DNA from: Marinobacter sp. F3R08
GTDB taxonomy: Bacteria; Pseudomonadota; Gammaproteobacteria; Pseudomonadales; Oleiphilaceae
Length of the DNA stretch: 64,000 bases
Assembly: GCF_018860425.1 (NCBI RefSeq)
Contig: NZ_JAHKPI010000014.1
Span: forward strand, 992,329-1,056,328
Reading direction: 5' to 3'
In this document: positions 8,541-16,728 of the stretch, in pieces
How positions within the stretch are numbered: position 1 is the first letter of the stretch
Layout of the letters: the number at the start of each line of letters is the position of its first letter
Program-made: the position numbers and the translations under genes
Notes under the pieces: generated by a model
Seen by the model: only the letters and a program-made list of their open reading frames with translations
Database searches by the model: none
What the model was told of the DNA's origin: nothing

Positions 8541-11261
8541 ATGACAAAGAAAATAGAAAAAACGTTGTGGGTATCGTCGGTTGAGCCTGAACTTTTGGCT
8601 GGGCAAAAATACATACCAACAGCCCTTTGTTATTTAGGGAATGATGAGCTATTGTTTGGCTCCCCAGCGCTGGAAAAGCTGAACGGAGAATCTATTGTTA
8701 ATCGAGAATTTAAAGTTGCTCTTGGGGATGTTGTTCCCGGCGGATCTTCGGTTAACCGACGAGAATTTGCAGTAGAAACAGGTGATCCAAAAAATGCGTA
8801 CAGCCTTACGAAAGATTATCTAGATAATCTACTTTCTCATGTTGAGCACAGGTTTCCTCGCTCCGAGGAAACTAAATTTAAACACCCTGCAAAAATCATA
8901 GTGGCTGAACCATTGAGCTTTCAAGTAGAAGGTTACAGCCAAAAGTGGATATATAACTATAGAGATAATATTCGACGTATTCTTGATCGGTATGAAGAGG
9001 TTGAGTTCCTGCCTGAGCCTTTCGCCGTTTTTCAGTACTATCGTTATGGATGTCGAATCCCAATACTTCAGGACGCTGCGAAGCATGTGGCCTTCATCCT
9101 AGATTTCGGTGGTGGTACGTTCGATGCGTGCGTCATTGAGTCCACAAATAAAGGCGATATCAGCTTGTCTGGCAAGGCCTCCAAGCCGCTCGCCGCTGAC
9201 TCAGATCCGATAGGTGGATTTTATATAAACAGAGAAATTGCAACCTATCTCATAAAAAGAGATCTTGAAAATGGGAAAAGAAAAGAAGCTGATAAATTTA
9301 TATCCCAGTATAAAAGAGTTCTCTCTGGAGAGTTAAGGTTCGAGAGCTTGGGGACAAGAAATCAGTGTTTTATTTCGAACTTCATGAAGCTCGAGGCTGA
9401 ATCGGAGCAATATAAGATAAACCTTGCCTCAAAGATAAGAAGTTGGAGTTTAGATGGGGACGCTTACGAAAAGATTGTTATAAAAATCCCAGAGGATCCA
9501 TTTTCAGACTCGCCTTGGATAAATTCGGAATTTTATGCGCATCAGATGCGTAAAGTTTTTGTTCAAGAGGTTTGGCGAAAACATTTAAAGAAAACCGTGT
9601 TCAACGTTTTGTCTCGTTCAAGGGAGGCTCTTGATGACAGGAGCATTTCTGTAACTCTCGTATCTGGAGGATCTTCAAATTTGCAGTGGCTACAAGAGCT
9701 GCTCGTTGAGGAGTTTAGCGAGGAGCTGGATAGTGCGGAACCAGTTCCAATCAGTCATTCCTTCCAAGAAGTCGTGGCGAATGGCTTAGCAATAGAGTGC
9801 GCTAGGAGGTTTTACGACCCCAATAGCGAGTTTGTGGCCGTCACTTATAATCCTATAAAGCTCTTTTTAGATCCTGATGGTGCAGGGATTGAGGGAGAAA
9901 AAAGGTATAAGTCCGTATCTGAAAATATCGATATGACGTCCGCCAAGCAAGCGGACCTTGTTCCGTCAGCGCAGTCACTGAAAAATTTCTTTAACGTTCC
10001 CTTACAGTGGAAGATTAAGCTTTCCAAACCTCCAAAAAATTACCTTGATTACTTTTTTAGTAGACCCGATTCCGAGGATGAATTTGATTATTATAACGTA
10101 GAGGAAACTAGGGTTGTTACGCGCGATAATAGACATTTTGACAGCAGTACAACGGTTGAAATCGTTATTCGCGAGGACGGAACAGTAACTCCGAAGTTCA
10201 TTTATAAGGCCGAAAATACACAATTCGGCGCAGAGGAAAACTCCGTTGTTGGCCGCCCGTTTCATATCGATATGACCACCGATGGACATGAGGTTAAAAG
10301 CGGCAGTCATTTCCTAGGGCTAGATTTTGGAACCAGTAACTCTTCACTTTGTGTTCTTGACAGCGAAAAAATAAAGATAACGTCCCAAAGACAAAGCTCT
10401 TCAACGTGGAAGGGGTTATCTACTGCTGTTTCTCATCTTCCGTTTCCCGTTGCAATTTCAGTTCGAAAGTTTCTCGGAACCACACAGGAGCGAGAATTAC
10501 CTTCCTCTGCTCGTGAAGCGTTCGAAAGTTGCTTGGCCTTTATGGCATACACGGCAGCGGCGGAAGCTTCATTGAATAGCTCGATTGAACGAATTATGCG
10601 TAACTTTCAGCATCGCTCTATGGGACCGCTAAAAGCGTTACTCGAAAGTTCATTGAAAGAGCTGGGGAGTAATCCGGAATTTTCAGTTGGTTTTCTAGAT
10701 TTGTTCAGCCCTAAGAATAAAAACCGATTTACTCAGGCAATGAAGGATTTTACTGATCATAAGCATGAAAAGCTCGATTTTAAGGACGTTGATTGGCAAG
10801 GTCATGTTGAACTTTTGGTTAAGATTTTATCTGCATCTTTAGAAGGACAAATGTTTGGATACAGCACTGAGTGTGAGATAGAACCGTTTAGCTCTGAAAA
10901 TTATAGGGGGCTATTTATGGTTGCTCATGATAATGCACCTTTTATCAATTCTTTTGATTACTGGTCTTCGGAAAGCATTGGAAAGAATCTAGCCCTCTTG
11001 TACCACAGAAGACTAAATAAAGCGCTTTCACTTTCCCCACTGATATTTTGGTTCGATCGTACACATACCTCGGTTCCTCATGGGTGCTTTTGGCTTGATA
11101 AACGGGACGATGATGAGATCGTCGTGAAGCCCTGTGACGAAAGAAACTGTATTGTTGCTTCAGGAATCCATGGTTCCTTGACAATGGCGTTTGATGGTCT
11201 CTATAGCCAGGGAAAAACTCTGTTGGGAGCTGTTCCGATGGAAGCTAGATTGAAAGGCTAG
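8541..11261 (+). CDS. Large divergent Hsp70/DnaK-like ATPase with displaced phosphate-1 motif
   Basis: Protein of 906 residues. It starts at a point equivalent to just after the phosphate-1 loop of Hsp70 (YIPTALCYLGNDELLFGSPA, 24-43), continues with connect-1-like LPEPFAVFQYY (157-167), phosphate-2 ILDFGGGTFDACVIE (186-200), and adenosine motif VTLVSGGSSNLQWL (371-384). A region resembling a beta-rich substrate-binding domain follows (about 430-585). The missing phosphate-1 loop then appears as FLGLDFGTSNSSLCVLD (591-607), followed by 300 residues with no family I recognise. No upstream in-frame start or lost N-terminal exon-like sequence is visible. Composition is clearly A+T-rich compared with neighbours, indicating horizontal acquisition. 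It sits alone with its own upstream A+T-rich region, next to a HerA/nuclease pair. Its role could be defence-linked or a chaperone for an unknown client. Confidence 0.75.
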   Translation: MTKKIEKTLWVSSVEPELLAGQKYIPTALCYLGNDELLFGSPALEKLNGESIVNREFKVALGDVVPGGSSVNRREFAVETGDPKNAYSLTKDYLDNLLSHVEHRFPRSEETKFKHPAKIIVAEPLSFQVEGYSQKWIYNYRDNIRRILDRYEEVEFLPEPFAVFQYYRYGCRIPILQDAAKHVAFILDFGGGTFDACVIESTNKGDISLSGKASKPLAADSDPIGGFYINREIATYLIKRDLENGKRKEADKFISQYKRVLSGELRFESLGTRNQCFISNFMKLEAESEQYKINLASKIRSWSLDGDAYEKIVIKIPEDPFSDSPWINSEFYAHQMRKVFVQEVWRKHLKKTVFNVLSRSREALDDRSISVTLVSGGSSNLQWLQELLVEEFSEELDSAEPVPISHSFQEVVANGLAIECARRFYDPNSEFVAVTYNPIKLFLDPDGAGIEGEKRYKSVSENIDMTSAKQADLVPSAQSLKNFFNVPLQWKIKLSKPPKNYLDYFFSRPDSEDEFDYYNVEETRVVTRDNRHFDSSTTVEIVIREDGTVTPKFIYKAENTQFGAEENSVVGRPFHIDMTTDGHEVKSGSHFLGLDFGTSNSSLCVLDSEKIKITSQRQSSSTWKGLSTAVSHLPFPVAISVRKFLGTTQERELPSSAREAFESCLAFMAYTAAAEASLNSSIERIMRNFQHRSMGPLKALLESSLKELGSNPEFSVGFLDLFSPKNKNRFTQAMKDFTDHKHEKLDFKDVDWQGHVELLVKILSASLEGQMFGYSTECEIEPFSSENYRGLFMVAHDNAPFINSFDYWSSESIGKNLALLYHRRLNKALSLSPLIFWFDRTHTSVPHGCFWLDKRDDDEIVVKPCDERNCIVASGIHGSLTMAFDGLYSQGKTLLGAVPMEARLKG

Positions 11262-11315
11262 CGTCTATTCTGTTCCGTCTTTTTAAGGGATCTCGGCTTC
11301 AGAAAAATTATTGCT

Positions 11316-11385
11316 GGAAAACAGGGACAGATCTATTTCGACTCAGAAAACCGGGCTTAGAAAACCGGGACGGATTTATTTTCCC
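11316..11385. repeat. Tandem half-copies of the AACCGGGACAGAT repeat
   Basis: Three direct partial copies: GGAAAACAGGGACAGATC at 11316, a short GAAAACCGGG at 11346, and GAAAACCGGGACGGATTTAT at 11360-11379. They lie right after the Hsp70-like gene and immediately before the next gene's ATG. Confidence 0.75.
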
Positions 11386-11389
11386 TACA

Positions 11390-12133
11390 ATGACCGGCTT
11401 CGTTAATTCAGCCAGGAGCTACGCTATTACCGTGCCATTGCCTCGTTTATATTCTTTCCGTCGTTGCCCTTACGCTATGCGCGCTAGGCTCGGGATCTTG
11501 TTTGCCGGGCTGGCAGTGGAGCTGCGGGAGATCGTGCTAAAAAACAAACCGGCGCAGATGCTGGCGGTCAGTCCCAAAGGCACGGTTCCTGTTCTGGAAC
11601 TGGCAGGTGGTGACGGCTCTGATAGGCTCGTTATCGAGGAAAGCCGGGAAATCGTCGAATGGGCGTTGCAGCAGAGTGATCCGCAGGGATTGTTGAATAC
11701 GGATTTAGTAAGCGCTAATGCCCTGATTGACCGTAACGATAACGAATTTAAACATTGGCTGGATCGCTATAAATACGCGGATCGCCACCCGGAACTCTCC
11801 CAGTTGGATTACCGGAAAAAGGGTGAGGTGTTTTTGCAGGCGTTGGAAAGCCTATTGGCCAAGAACCGGTATCTTCTGGGGAGCAACATCAGCATCGCTG
11901 ATATTGGCGTCATGCCCTTTGTGCGCCAGTTCGCCCATGTGGATCGGGAGGTGTTTTACAGTCTGCCCTATCCGAATGTACAGCGATGGCTGAGGGGGTG
12001 GCTGGAACATCCAGTGTTCCTGGAAGTAATGGTCAAATGCCAGCCGTGGCAGGAAGGCGATGAGTTGGTGGTGTTTCCACGAACAACTGCAGCAACCTTG
12101 AAGTGTTCTACTGCAATGAATGCATCAAAATAA
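11390..12133 (+). CDS. Glutathione S-transferase family protein
   Basis: Soluble protein of up to 247 residues with an N-terminal thioredoxin-like domain and a C-terminal helical domain. The segment PRLYSFRRCPYAMRAR carries the CPYA motif seen in cysteine-type and omega-type GSTs, followed by the cis-proline loop GTVPVLEL and the ESREIVEWAL helix. The C-terminal domain has the usual N-capping stretch ISIADIGVMPF. The start is ambiguous: ATG 11390 abuts the repeat and adds 14 residues, while GTG 11432 is preceded by AGGAG (11414-11418) and begins at the domain. It is isolated between two repeat copies. Substrate is unknown; a glutathione-dependent reductase or dehalogenase role is possible. 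Confidence 0.8.
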   Translation: MTGFVNSARSYAITVPLPRLYSFRRCPYAMRARLGILFAGLAVELREIVLKNKPAQMLAVSPKGTVPVLELAGGDGSDRLVIEESREIVEWALQQSDPQGLLNTDLVSANALIDRNDNEFKHWLDRYKYADRHPELSQLDYRKKGEVFLQALESLLAKNRYLLGSNISIADIGVMPFVRQFAHVDREVFYSLPYPNVQRWLRGWLEHPVFLEVMVKCQPWQEGDELVVFPRTTAATLKCSTAMNASK

Positions 12134-12152
12134 TGGCTTAGTCTAAGGCCAG

Positions 12153-12399
12153 TGAAAAACCGGGACAGATTTATTTCCCAGCTTCTTCAGTGCCTGAAAG
12201 CCAACTCGAGTGACTACCAAGAGCCTCTCTGGCCCGGTTAACATCGGCTTCCACTGCACAGAACGGATTCTGTGCTTCAAAGGCAAGGAGACGCTGATGC
12301 CAAGGTAGGCCAGGGTTATTCTGCTCGTATCGGTATCAGAGTTGAAACCTGCAAGCCGGGAAGGCCAGCAACGGAAAAATAGATCTGTCCCGGTTTTCC
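12153..12399. repeat. MITE/REPIN-like element of ~247 bp with terminal inverted repeats
   Basis: Left end GAAAAACCGGGACAGATTTA (12154 onward). The right end is the inverted form at 12373-12399, reading AGATCTGTCCCGGTTTTCC. The interior has no gene but carries a 39-bp core (12294-12332) repeated with one mismatch at 13876-13914 and more loosely near 21560-21585. Terminal inversion plus a shared core suggests a small non-autonomous mobile element. Confidence 0.75.
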
Positions 12400-12538
12400 G
12401 ATTTACGCTACCGATCACGGTGGGGCGGTTGCAGGTGAGTGAAGTCGGTGTGGTTGATGAGATTATTGAACGGCCGGTTAGATCCGCAAGCAATGAGCTA
12501 TCCTGAGACTCTCGACCTTCAAGCATGCGAGCCAAACA

Positions 12539-13429
12539 ATGATCGAAACGCCCCTGGAATTTCAGAGCGATGGTATAACCTGTCGCGGTGTTCTCTATAC
12601 GCCGGATGCCGACAGTAAAGGTTTGCCGTGTGTCGTTATGGCCCATGGTTTTGGGCTGACTCATGCCAGCGGTCTGGCACCGTTCAAAGAAGCTTTCTGC
12701 AATGCGGGTTACGCGGTCTTTGCCTTTGACTACCGCCATTTCGGTGACAGTGACGGTCAGCCACGGCAAACGCTGAGCCCTTGGAAGGAAGTGGTAGATT
12801 GGCTGGCGGCACTGAATTTTGCGCGGCAGCTCGATCGTGTCGATGGCAGCCGCATTTGCCTGTGGGGAACGTCGTTTTCTGGCGGGCTTGTGATTGCGGC
12901 CGCGGCAAAGGATGGAAACGTGCAATGCACCATCTCCCAATGCCCGATGATGGATGGCTTGGCGTCTTTGCTGGGGGTAGTCGGTTATGCCGGCTTCATG
13001 CAGGCGATGCGCCTGACCTGGCACGGAACGGTCGACTGGCTTCGTCGTGGGCTGGGCATGTCTCCCCGATATATAGCGTCGGCCGGCCGCCCCGGCGAGT
13101 TGGGCATGATGACCGCCGAGGACTGCCACGAGGGGTATGTTCCCTTGCTGGCGGATAACGCGGCGAATTACGTCGCCGCGGGCGTGAGTTATGCCATTCC
13201 TCTTTTCCGGCCCATCCGGTTGGCCAACAAAGTCGCCTGCCCGGCACTGGTGTTGATTTGCGACCACGATACCGTCGCCCCGGCGAGTGCTGCGGTCAAA
13301 GCGGCCCAGAGAATGCCGAAAGTGGAAGTGAAGCACTATCCGGTCGGGCATTTTGATGTCTATCGGGGCGAAGCTCTGGATCAGTCCATCGAAGATCAGT
13401 TGGATTTCCTGGCCCGGTTTTTACGGTGA
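12539..13429 (+). CDS. Alpha/beta hydrolase
   Basis: Cytoplasmic alpha/beta-fold hydrolase of 296 residues, resembling the dienelactone hydrolase/acetyl xylan esterase group. Visible features are the oxyanion region MAHGFGLTHASGL, the nucleophile elbow GTSFSGG (catalytic Ser about residue 119), the acid residue in ICDHDTVAP and the catalytic His in VGHFDVYRG. There is no signal peptide. The ATG at 12539 lacks a clear ribosome binding site but matches the expected N-terminus (strand ETPLEFQSDGITCRG). It is bracketed by repeat copies at 12373-12399 and 13432-13456. Substrate cannot be told from sequence. Confidence 0.85.
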   Translation: MIETPLEFQSDGITCRGVLYTPDADSKGLPCVVMAHGFGLTHASGLAPFKEAFCNAGYAVFAFDYRHFGDSDGQPRQTLSPWKEVVDWLAALNFARQLDRVDGSRICLWGTSFSGGLVIAAAAKDGNVQCTISQCPMMDGLASLLGVVGYAGFMQAMRLTWHGTVDWLRRGLGMSPRYIASAGRPGELGMMTAEDCHEGYVPLLADNAANYVAAGVSYAIPLFRPIRLANKVACPALVLICDHDTVAPASAAVKAAQRMPKVEVKHYPVGHFDVYRGEALDQSIEDQLDFLARFLR

Positions 13430-13431
13430 CA

Positions 13432-13456
13432 GCGAAAACCGGGGCAGAGCTATTTT
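13432..13456. repeat. Half-copy of the AACCGGGACAGAT repeat
   Basis: Degenerate copy GCGAAAACCGGGGCAGAGCT starting at 13432, three bases after the hydrolase stop. Same orientation as the copies at 11360 and 12153. Confidence 0.7.
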
Positions 13457-13545
13457 GGATGGGGCTAAGGGCATAGAATTGGCGAATGGTATCGACTGGG
13501 TGCCGATGTGCACTCAGATAACAACCGCAGCGACAGGCCTTCACT

Positions 13546-13836
13546 ATGAATGTGGATAAAGCAAAAAAGCGTATTGCGAAGCAGGTCAAGAAAGGCTTTC
13601 ACGGCTATCCGTTGGTTGCGCTGGAGTACTTCGGCAAAACGCCCGATTCAGCCAGCGAGGTTGTGATTTCTTATACCGAGGAAGAGGGCGCTGAACCCCA
13701 GAAGCAAGCGTTCGCAAGTGGCAGTGATGCCAGGGAAGACGAAACCATTCAGTCTACACTCCTCAAAATCATTGAACGGGCGGATGCAAAAACCGTTACT
13801 GAGGTCGATGGTATTTCCCCTGTCCGTGAAAGCTGA
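13546..13836 (+). CDS. Conserved small hypothetical protein (96 aa)
   Basis: Short soluble protein with a basic N-terminus (MNVDKAKKRIAKQVKKGFHG), a YPLVALEYFGKT strand, an acidic middle with ASGSDAREDETIQSTLLKII, and a charged C-terminus. No transmembrane segment or signal peptide. The regular charge pattern, sensible codon use and start context (AGG a few bases upstream of ATG 13546) support a real gene. I do not recognise a functional family. It is flanked by repeat copies on both sides, like the two genes before it. Confidence 0.7.
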   Translation: MNVDKAKKRIAKQVKKGFHGYPLVALEYFGKTPDSASEVVISYTEEEGAEPQKQAFASGSDAREDETIQSTLLKIIERADAKTVTEVDGISPVRES

Positions 13837-13841
13837 AGCTC

Positions 13842-13914
13842 GGGAAACCGGGAAAGATTTATTTTTCCGTCTTGGCTGATGCCAAGGCAGGCCAGGGTTA
13901 TTCTGCTCGTATCG
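13842..13914. repeat. Repeat half-copy plus shared 39-bp core
   Basis: Degenerate left end GGGAAACCGGGAAAGATTTA (13842 onward) followed directly by the core CTGATGCCAAGGCAGGCCAG and onward to 13914. This core differs from 12294-12332 at a single base, showing that the two belong to one element family; the right end is missing here. Confidence 0.75.
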
Positions 13915-13992
13915 ACGCCATGCCGATTCGGTCTCGCGAGATGCGCACCGATTGAGCTAATCTGATCGTTAACCACTGAATGAGAAATCGTT

Positions 13993-14226
13993 ATGAAACT
14001 GATCCTTTTGCTCGCCGCTTTAGCGGTGGTTGGTCTGTTGGTGACTCAGCAACTGAACAAAGGTAAGGAAGCCAGCACTGAACAGGCAGCGGAAACGGCG
14101 CCCGGCCAGCCGCCAAAGGTTCCGACGAGCCCGGGCGATGTGCCGAAGTTTGAAGAAGACATGAAGAAGTTTATGGAGGATGAGGCGGCCAAGCACGCGG
14201 AACAGCTTGAGCAGGCCACGCAGTAA
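13993..14226 (+). CDS. Small membrane-anchored protein (77 aa)
   Basis: One hydrophobic segment (LILLLAALAVVGLLV, residues 3-17) without a lipobox, followed by a periplasmic-side Glu/Ala/Pro-rich linker and a charged, probably helical, tail (FEEDMKKFMEDEAAKHAEQL). Looks like an N-terminally anchored single-pass protein. Family and function are unknown. It is the last plus-strand gene of the repeat-separated set; the next gene is on the opposite strand. Confidence 0.65.
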   Translation: MKLILLLAALAVVGLLVTQQLNKGKEASTEQAAETAPGQPPKVPTSPGDVPKFEEDMKKFMEDEAAKHAEQLEQATQ

Positions 14227-14294
14227 AGGCCAGAGCTTAACGTCAAACGTCCGCCCCAATCTGCGCGCTCTGATCACGGCCAGGCAGAGGAAGG

Positions 14295-14312
14295 CAAATC
14301 TGTCCCGGTTTA
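14295..14312. repeat. Inverted half-copy of the repeat overlapping the allA stop
   Basis: CAAATCTGTCCCGGTTTA at 14295-14312. It marks the right edge of the repeat-rich island and supplies the TAA stop codon of the minus-strand gene that ends at 14310. Confidence 0.65.
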
Positions 14313-14810
14313 CCCGAGCGTCACCCTCAGTGCCAGTGGATGCTCGTCGCAGTTGTTGCCTGCGCCGCCACGGTCCACCACCAGAAAGGTGCCTTCGCTC
14401 TCCAGTACAGACTGTATGGCATGCCATGTGCCGGCGTGGTAGTTGACGCCTTGTTGGCCATCGGTAACGAAAGCCCGCACCTGGTGCGGGTTTATTGCGT
14501 CTCCGGCGGGTGCTACGACAACAACAAAGCGCTCACAGTGCAGCGGCACAAAAGCCTGGCTGCCCAGTGGGTGGCGTTCAAGAAAGCTCAGCTCCAAAGG
14601 CATTTGTACTGGCTGGCTGACGAAGATACTGATCAGCGTTTTTGCGTCTTCACCTGATGTCTCTACCTTTGCCAGATCATGGTAGCGCCGGGTTCGCCCG
14701 CTATTGATCATGAAATAATCTGCACTGCGGTGATCGATCACCTCGCCAAAGTCTGCGAAAGCCTCGGGGGTCAGCGGCTCGGCCGTCAATTGCAATAACT
14801 GCTCACTCAT
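14310..14810 (-). CDS. allA: Ureidoglycolate lyase (AllA) family protein
   Basis: Cupin-like enzyme of 166 residues. AllA releases urea and glyoxylate from ureidoglycolate, the last step of allantoate breakdown. The family pattern is clear: LTPEAFADFGEVI near the N-terminus, FLERHPLGSQAFVPL, VVVVAPAG, then NYHAGTWHAIQSVL and VVDRGG. The chosen ATG (14810) is preceded by GGAAA; an upstream ATG at 14831 adds seven unlikely residues. It is the last gene of the dctP-to-allA operon, 42 bp after gntR. No other allantoin-pathway gene is present, so the true substrate here may be a related ureido acid. Urea released could feed the urease encoded at the left of the window. Confidence 0.88.
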   Translation of the reverse strand: MSEQLLQLTAEPLTPEAFADFGEVIDHRSADYFMINSGRTRRYHDLAKVETSGEDAKTLISIFVSQPVQMPLELSFLERHPLGSQAFVPLHCERFVVVVAPAGDAINPHQVRAFVTDGQQGVNYHAGTWHAIQSVLESEGTFLVVDRGGAGNNCDEHPLALRVTLG

Positions 14811-14852
14811 ATGAGGTTTCCGCTTAACCATCGCAGATTGGCAATGTTGTGG

Positions 14853-15518
14853 TTAGATATCGTCGTCGCTCAAACCACCACGTATTGCTGCCGATCGGAT
14901 GTGATGGGCCATGGCAGCGCTTGCACGCTCTGGAGACTGGTCCTGAATAGCGTTGATAATTTGCTGATGCTCTTCCAGGGGCTTCAGCAACTCTTCTCTG
15001 TTGCGCAACGGGCTTAACTGGGCACTGTGAAGGTCTGTGGCTACGCGGCGTTTTGTGTCTGCAAAAATCGAGTTCTGTAATATGGAGTAGATGGTGTGGT
15101 GAAAGTTAAAGTCTTCCTGAGCTGCATCAATCAGTTGCCCCTCTTCGAGCGCAAAGCGCATTCGGTAGTGGGATGTTTTCAGGCGCTCCAGATCCTCATC
15201 CGAACGAAGTCGGCTTGCCATTGCAGCAGCGTAGGGTTCTGCAGCTAAACGAAACTGAAAAACTTCCCTGATGCGATGGCTTATCTTGCTGTCGCTGCTG
15301 GCAGCCTGATTTTTGGGGTCAGGAACAAACACTCCTCTGGACTGGCGGATGTCGATCAGGCCCAGTGTCTCCAGAACACTCAACGCCTCACGCAGAGCCG
15401 GGCGGCTGACGCCCAGCTCTGCCGCCAGAACCCGCTGGCCTGGCAGCGCTTTCCCCGGAGGATACTCGCCGTCTAATATCTTGGACTGAAGGAGCTTCGC
15501 TATAGCATTATTGAGCAT
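14853..15518 (-). CDS. GntR-family transcriptional regulator, FadR/FCD type
   Basis: DNA-binding regulator of 221 residues: N-terminal winged helix (residues 5-65; LAAELGVSRPALREALSVLE is the recognition region) and a C-terminal all-helical FCD ligand-binding domain (about 80-205) with the histidines (FNFHHTIY, EEHQQII, MAHHI) that typically bind a metal and a small organic acid. It lies inside the operon it probably controls, between the dehydrogenase and allA genes. Candidate binding sites with the GGT-N3-ACC pattern of this subfamily lie upstream of dctP at 20700-20730. Likely a repressor released by the transported substrate. Confidence 0.9.
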   Translation of the reverse strand: MLNNAIAKLLQSKILDGEYPPGKALPGQRVLAAELGVSRPALREALSVLETLGLIDIRQSRGVFVPDPKNQAASSDSKISHRIREVFQFRLAAEPYAAAMASRLRSDEDLERLKTSHYRMRFALEEGQLIDAAQEDFNFHHTIYSILQNSIFADTKRRVATDLHSAQLSPLRNREELLKPLEEHQQIINAIQDQSPERASAAMAHHIRSAAIRGGLSDDDI

Positions 15519-15605
15519 GTTTACGTATTCACGCTTCTAAAAGACATTGAAAATGTAATGATTTTCGCGCCAGTCTGGCAAGGCCCTATCGGGCAATGCA
15601 AGCAG

Positions 15606-16655
15606 CTAGAGTGACTTTACTATAGCATCGGCCAACTCCGCCGTTGTAGCTGTGCCCCCCATATCTGGCGTGCAGTTATCCTTGATGTCCAACACATCGT
15701 TCAGCGCGCTCATGATGGCATCTGCTGCCTGTTGTTCCCCGAGGTGTTCAAGCATCATCGCCCCCGACCAGATTGCAGCCACCGGGTTGGCTTTGCCCAG
15801 GCCTGCAATGTCCGGTGCTGAGCCATGTACAGGCTCGAACATTGAAGGCATCTTGCGCCCCGGATTGATGTTTGCAGAGGCCGCGAATCCCAGGCCGCCC
15901 TGAATAGCGGCACCGATATCGCTGAGGATGTCGCCAAACAGGTTGGATGCAACGATTACATCAAAGCTTTCCGGGTGCGTGATCATGCGCGCGGCGGCAG
16001 CATCAACGTGGTAGCGTTCAACTTTTACGTCCGGGTACTCGGCTGCCAGCTCATCCGTGATTTCGTCCCAGAATACCATGGAGTATTTTTGCGCATTTGA
16101 TTTGGTCACGGATGCCAGCTTTTTGGAGCGTAGCCGGGCCTGCTCAAAGCCAAAGCGGAGAATGCGTTCAACCCCGTGGCGAGTGAATATGGAGGTTTCC
16201 ACAGCGACTTCCTGTGGATTGCCCATGTGCACACGGCCACCGGCTCCGGAGTACTCGCCTTCGGTGTTTTCCCGTATGCACAGGATGTTGAAGTCTGATT
16301 TCTTCAGTGGTCCCTGTGCGCCTTTAAGCAGCCGGTGTGGGCGTACGTTGACGAACTGGTCGAATTGTTTGCGAATCGGCAGCAGCAGGCCGTGCAGTGA
16401 AACACTGTCTGGCACTTTTTCAGGCCAGCCTACGGCACCCAGAAAAATCGCATCGCTTTTCTCAAGGCGCGCCAGCCCGTCATCGGGCATCATCTGGCCC
16501 TGTTCCAGGTAATACTCACATCCCCATTCATAGTGGGTGGGGTTCAGGATAAAGCCATATTTACCGGCTGCCGCTTCGAGCACGGCAAGCGTTGCTGTTG
16601 TTACTTCGACGCCCACGCCGTCACCGGGAATGACTGCAATATTATAAGAATTCAT
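15606..16655 (-). CDS. Tartrate/D-malate dehydrogenase-like decarboxylating dehydrogenase
   Basis: NAD-dependent, metal-dependent beta-decarboxylating dehydrogenase of 349 residues in the isocitrate/isopropylmalate family. Motifs: [10 protein letters not shown] (9-18), the substrate-loop region [19 protein letters not shown] of the tartrate/D-malate branch, ENTEGEYSG, metal-ligand [15 protein letters not shown], and [14 protein letters not shown]. The branch oxidises (R)-hydroxy-dicarboxylates such as D-malate or tartrate and releases CO2. Located between asparaginase and gntR in one operon, suggesting that the imported compound is converted to a 2-hydroxydicarboxylate. Exact substrate is not readable; isopropylmalate is unlikely because no leuC/leuD neighbours are present. 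Confidence 0.88.
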   Translation of the reverse strand: MNSYNIAVIPGDGVGVEVTTATLAVLEAAAGKYGFILNPTHYEWGCEYYLEQGQMMPDDGLARLEKSDAIFLGAVGWPEKVPDSVSLHGLLLPIRKQFDQFVNVRPHRLLKGAQGPLKKSDFNILCIRENTEGEYSGAGGRVHMGNPQEVAVETSIFTRHGVERILRFGFEQARLRSKKLASVTKSNAQKYSMVFWDEITDELAAEYPDVKVERYHVDAAAARMITHPESFDVIVASNLFGDILSDIGAAIQGGLGFAASANINPGRKMPSMFEPVHGSAPDIAGLGKANPVAAIWSGAMMLEHLGEQQAADAIMSALNDVLDIKDNCTPDMGGTATTAELADAIVKSL

Positions 16656-16728
16656 TATCTCTCCTGGATGTTTTGTTTTTACACTAATCCGTCAGTGGCC
16701 AGGCTTTACCTGAGCAAGGAAGCTGGCA

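Noticed and set aside
12143..13351. 402-codon minus-strand frame over the repeat element and hydrolase gene
   Set aside because: Overlaps a well-supported hydrolase and a repeat element; the part DTSRITLAYLGIS recurs only because the underlying DNA repeat recurs.
11316..14312. Integron cassette array
   Set aside because: No integrase and no attC-like sites with RYYYAAC/GTTRRRY cores; the separators are REPIN-like repeats.
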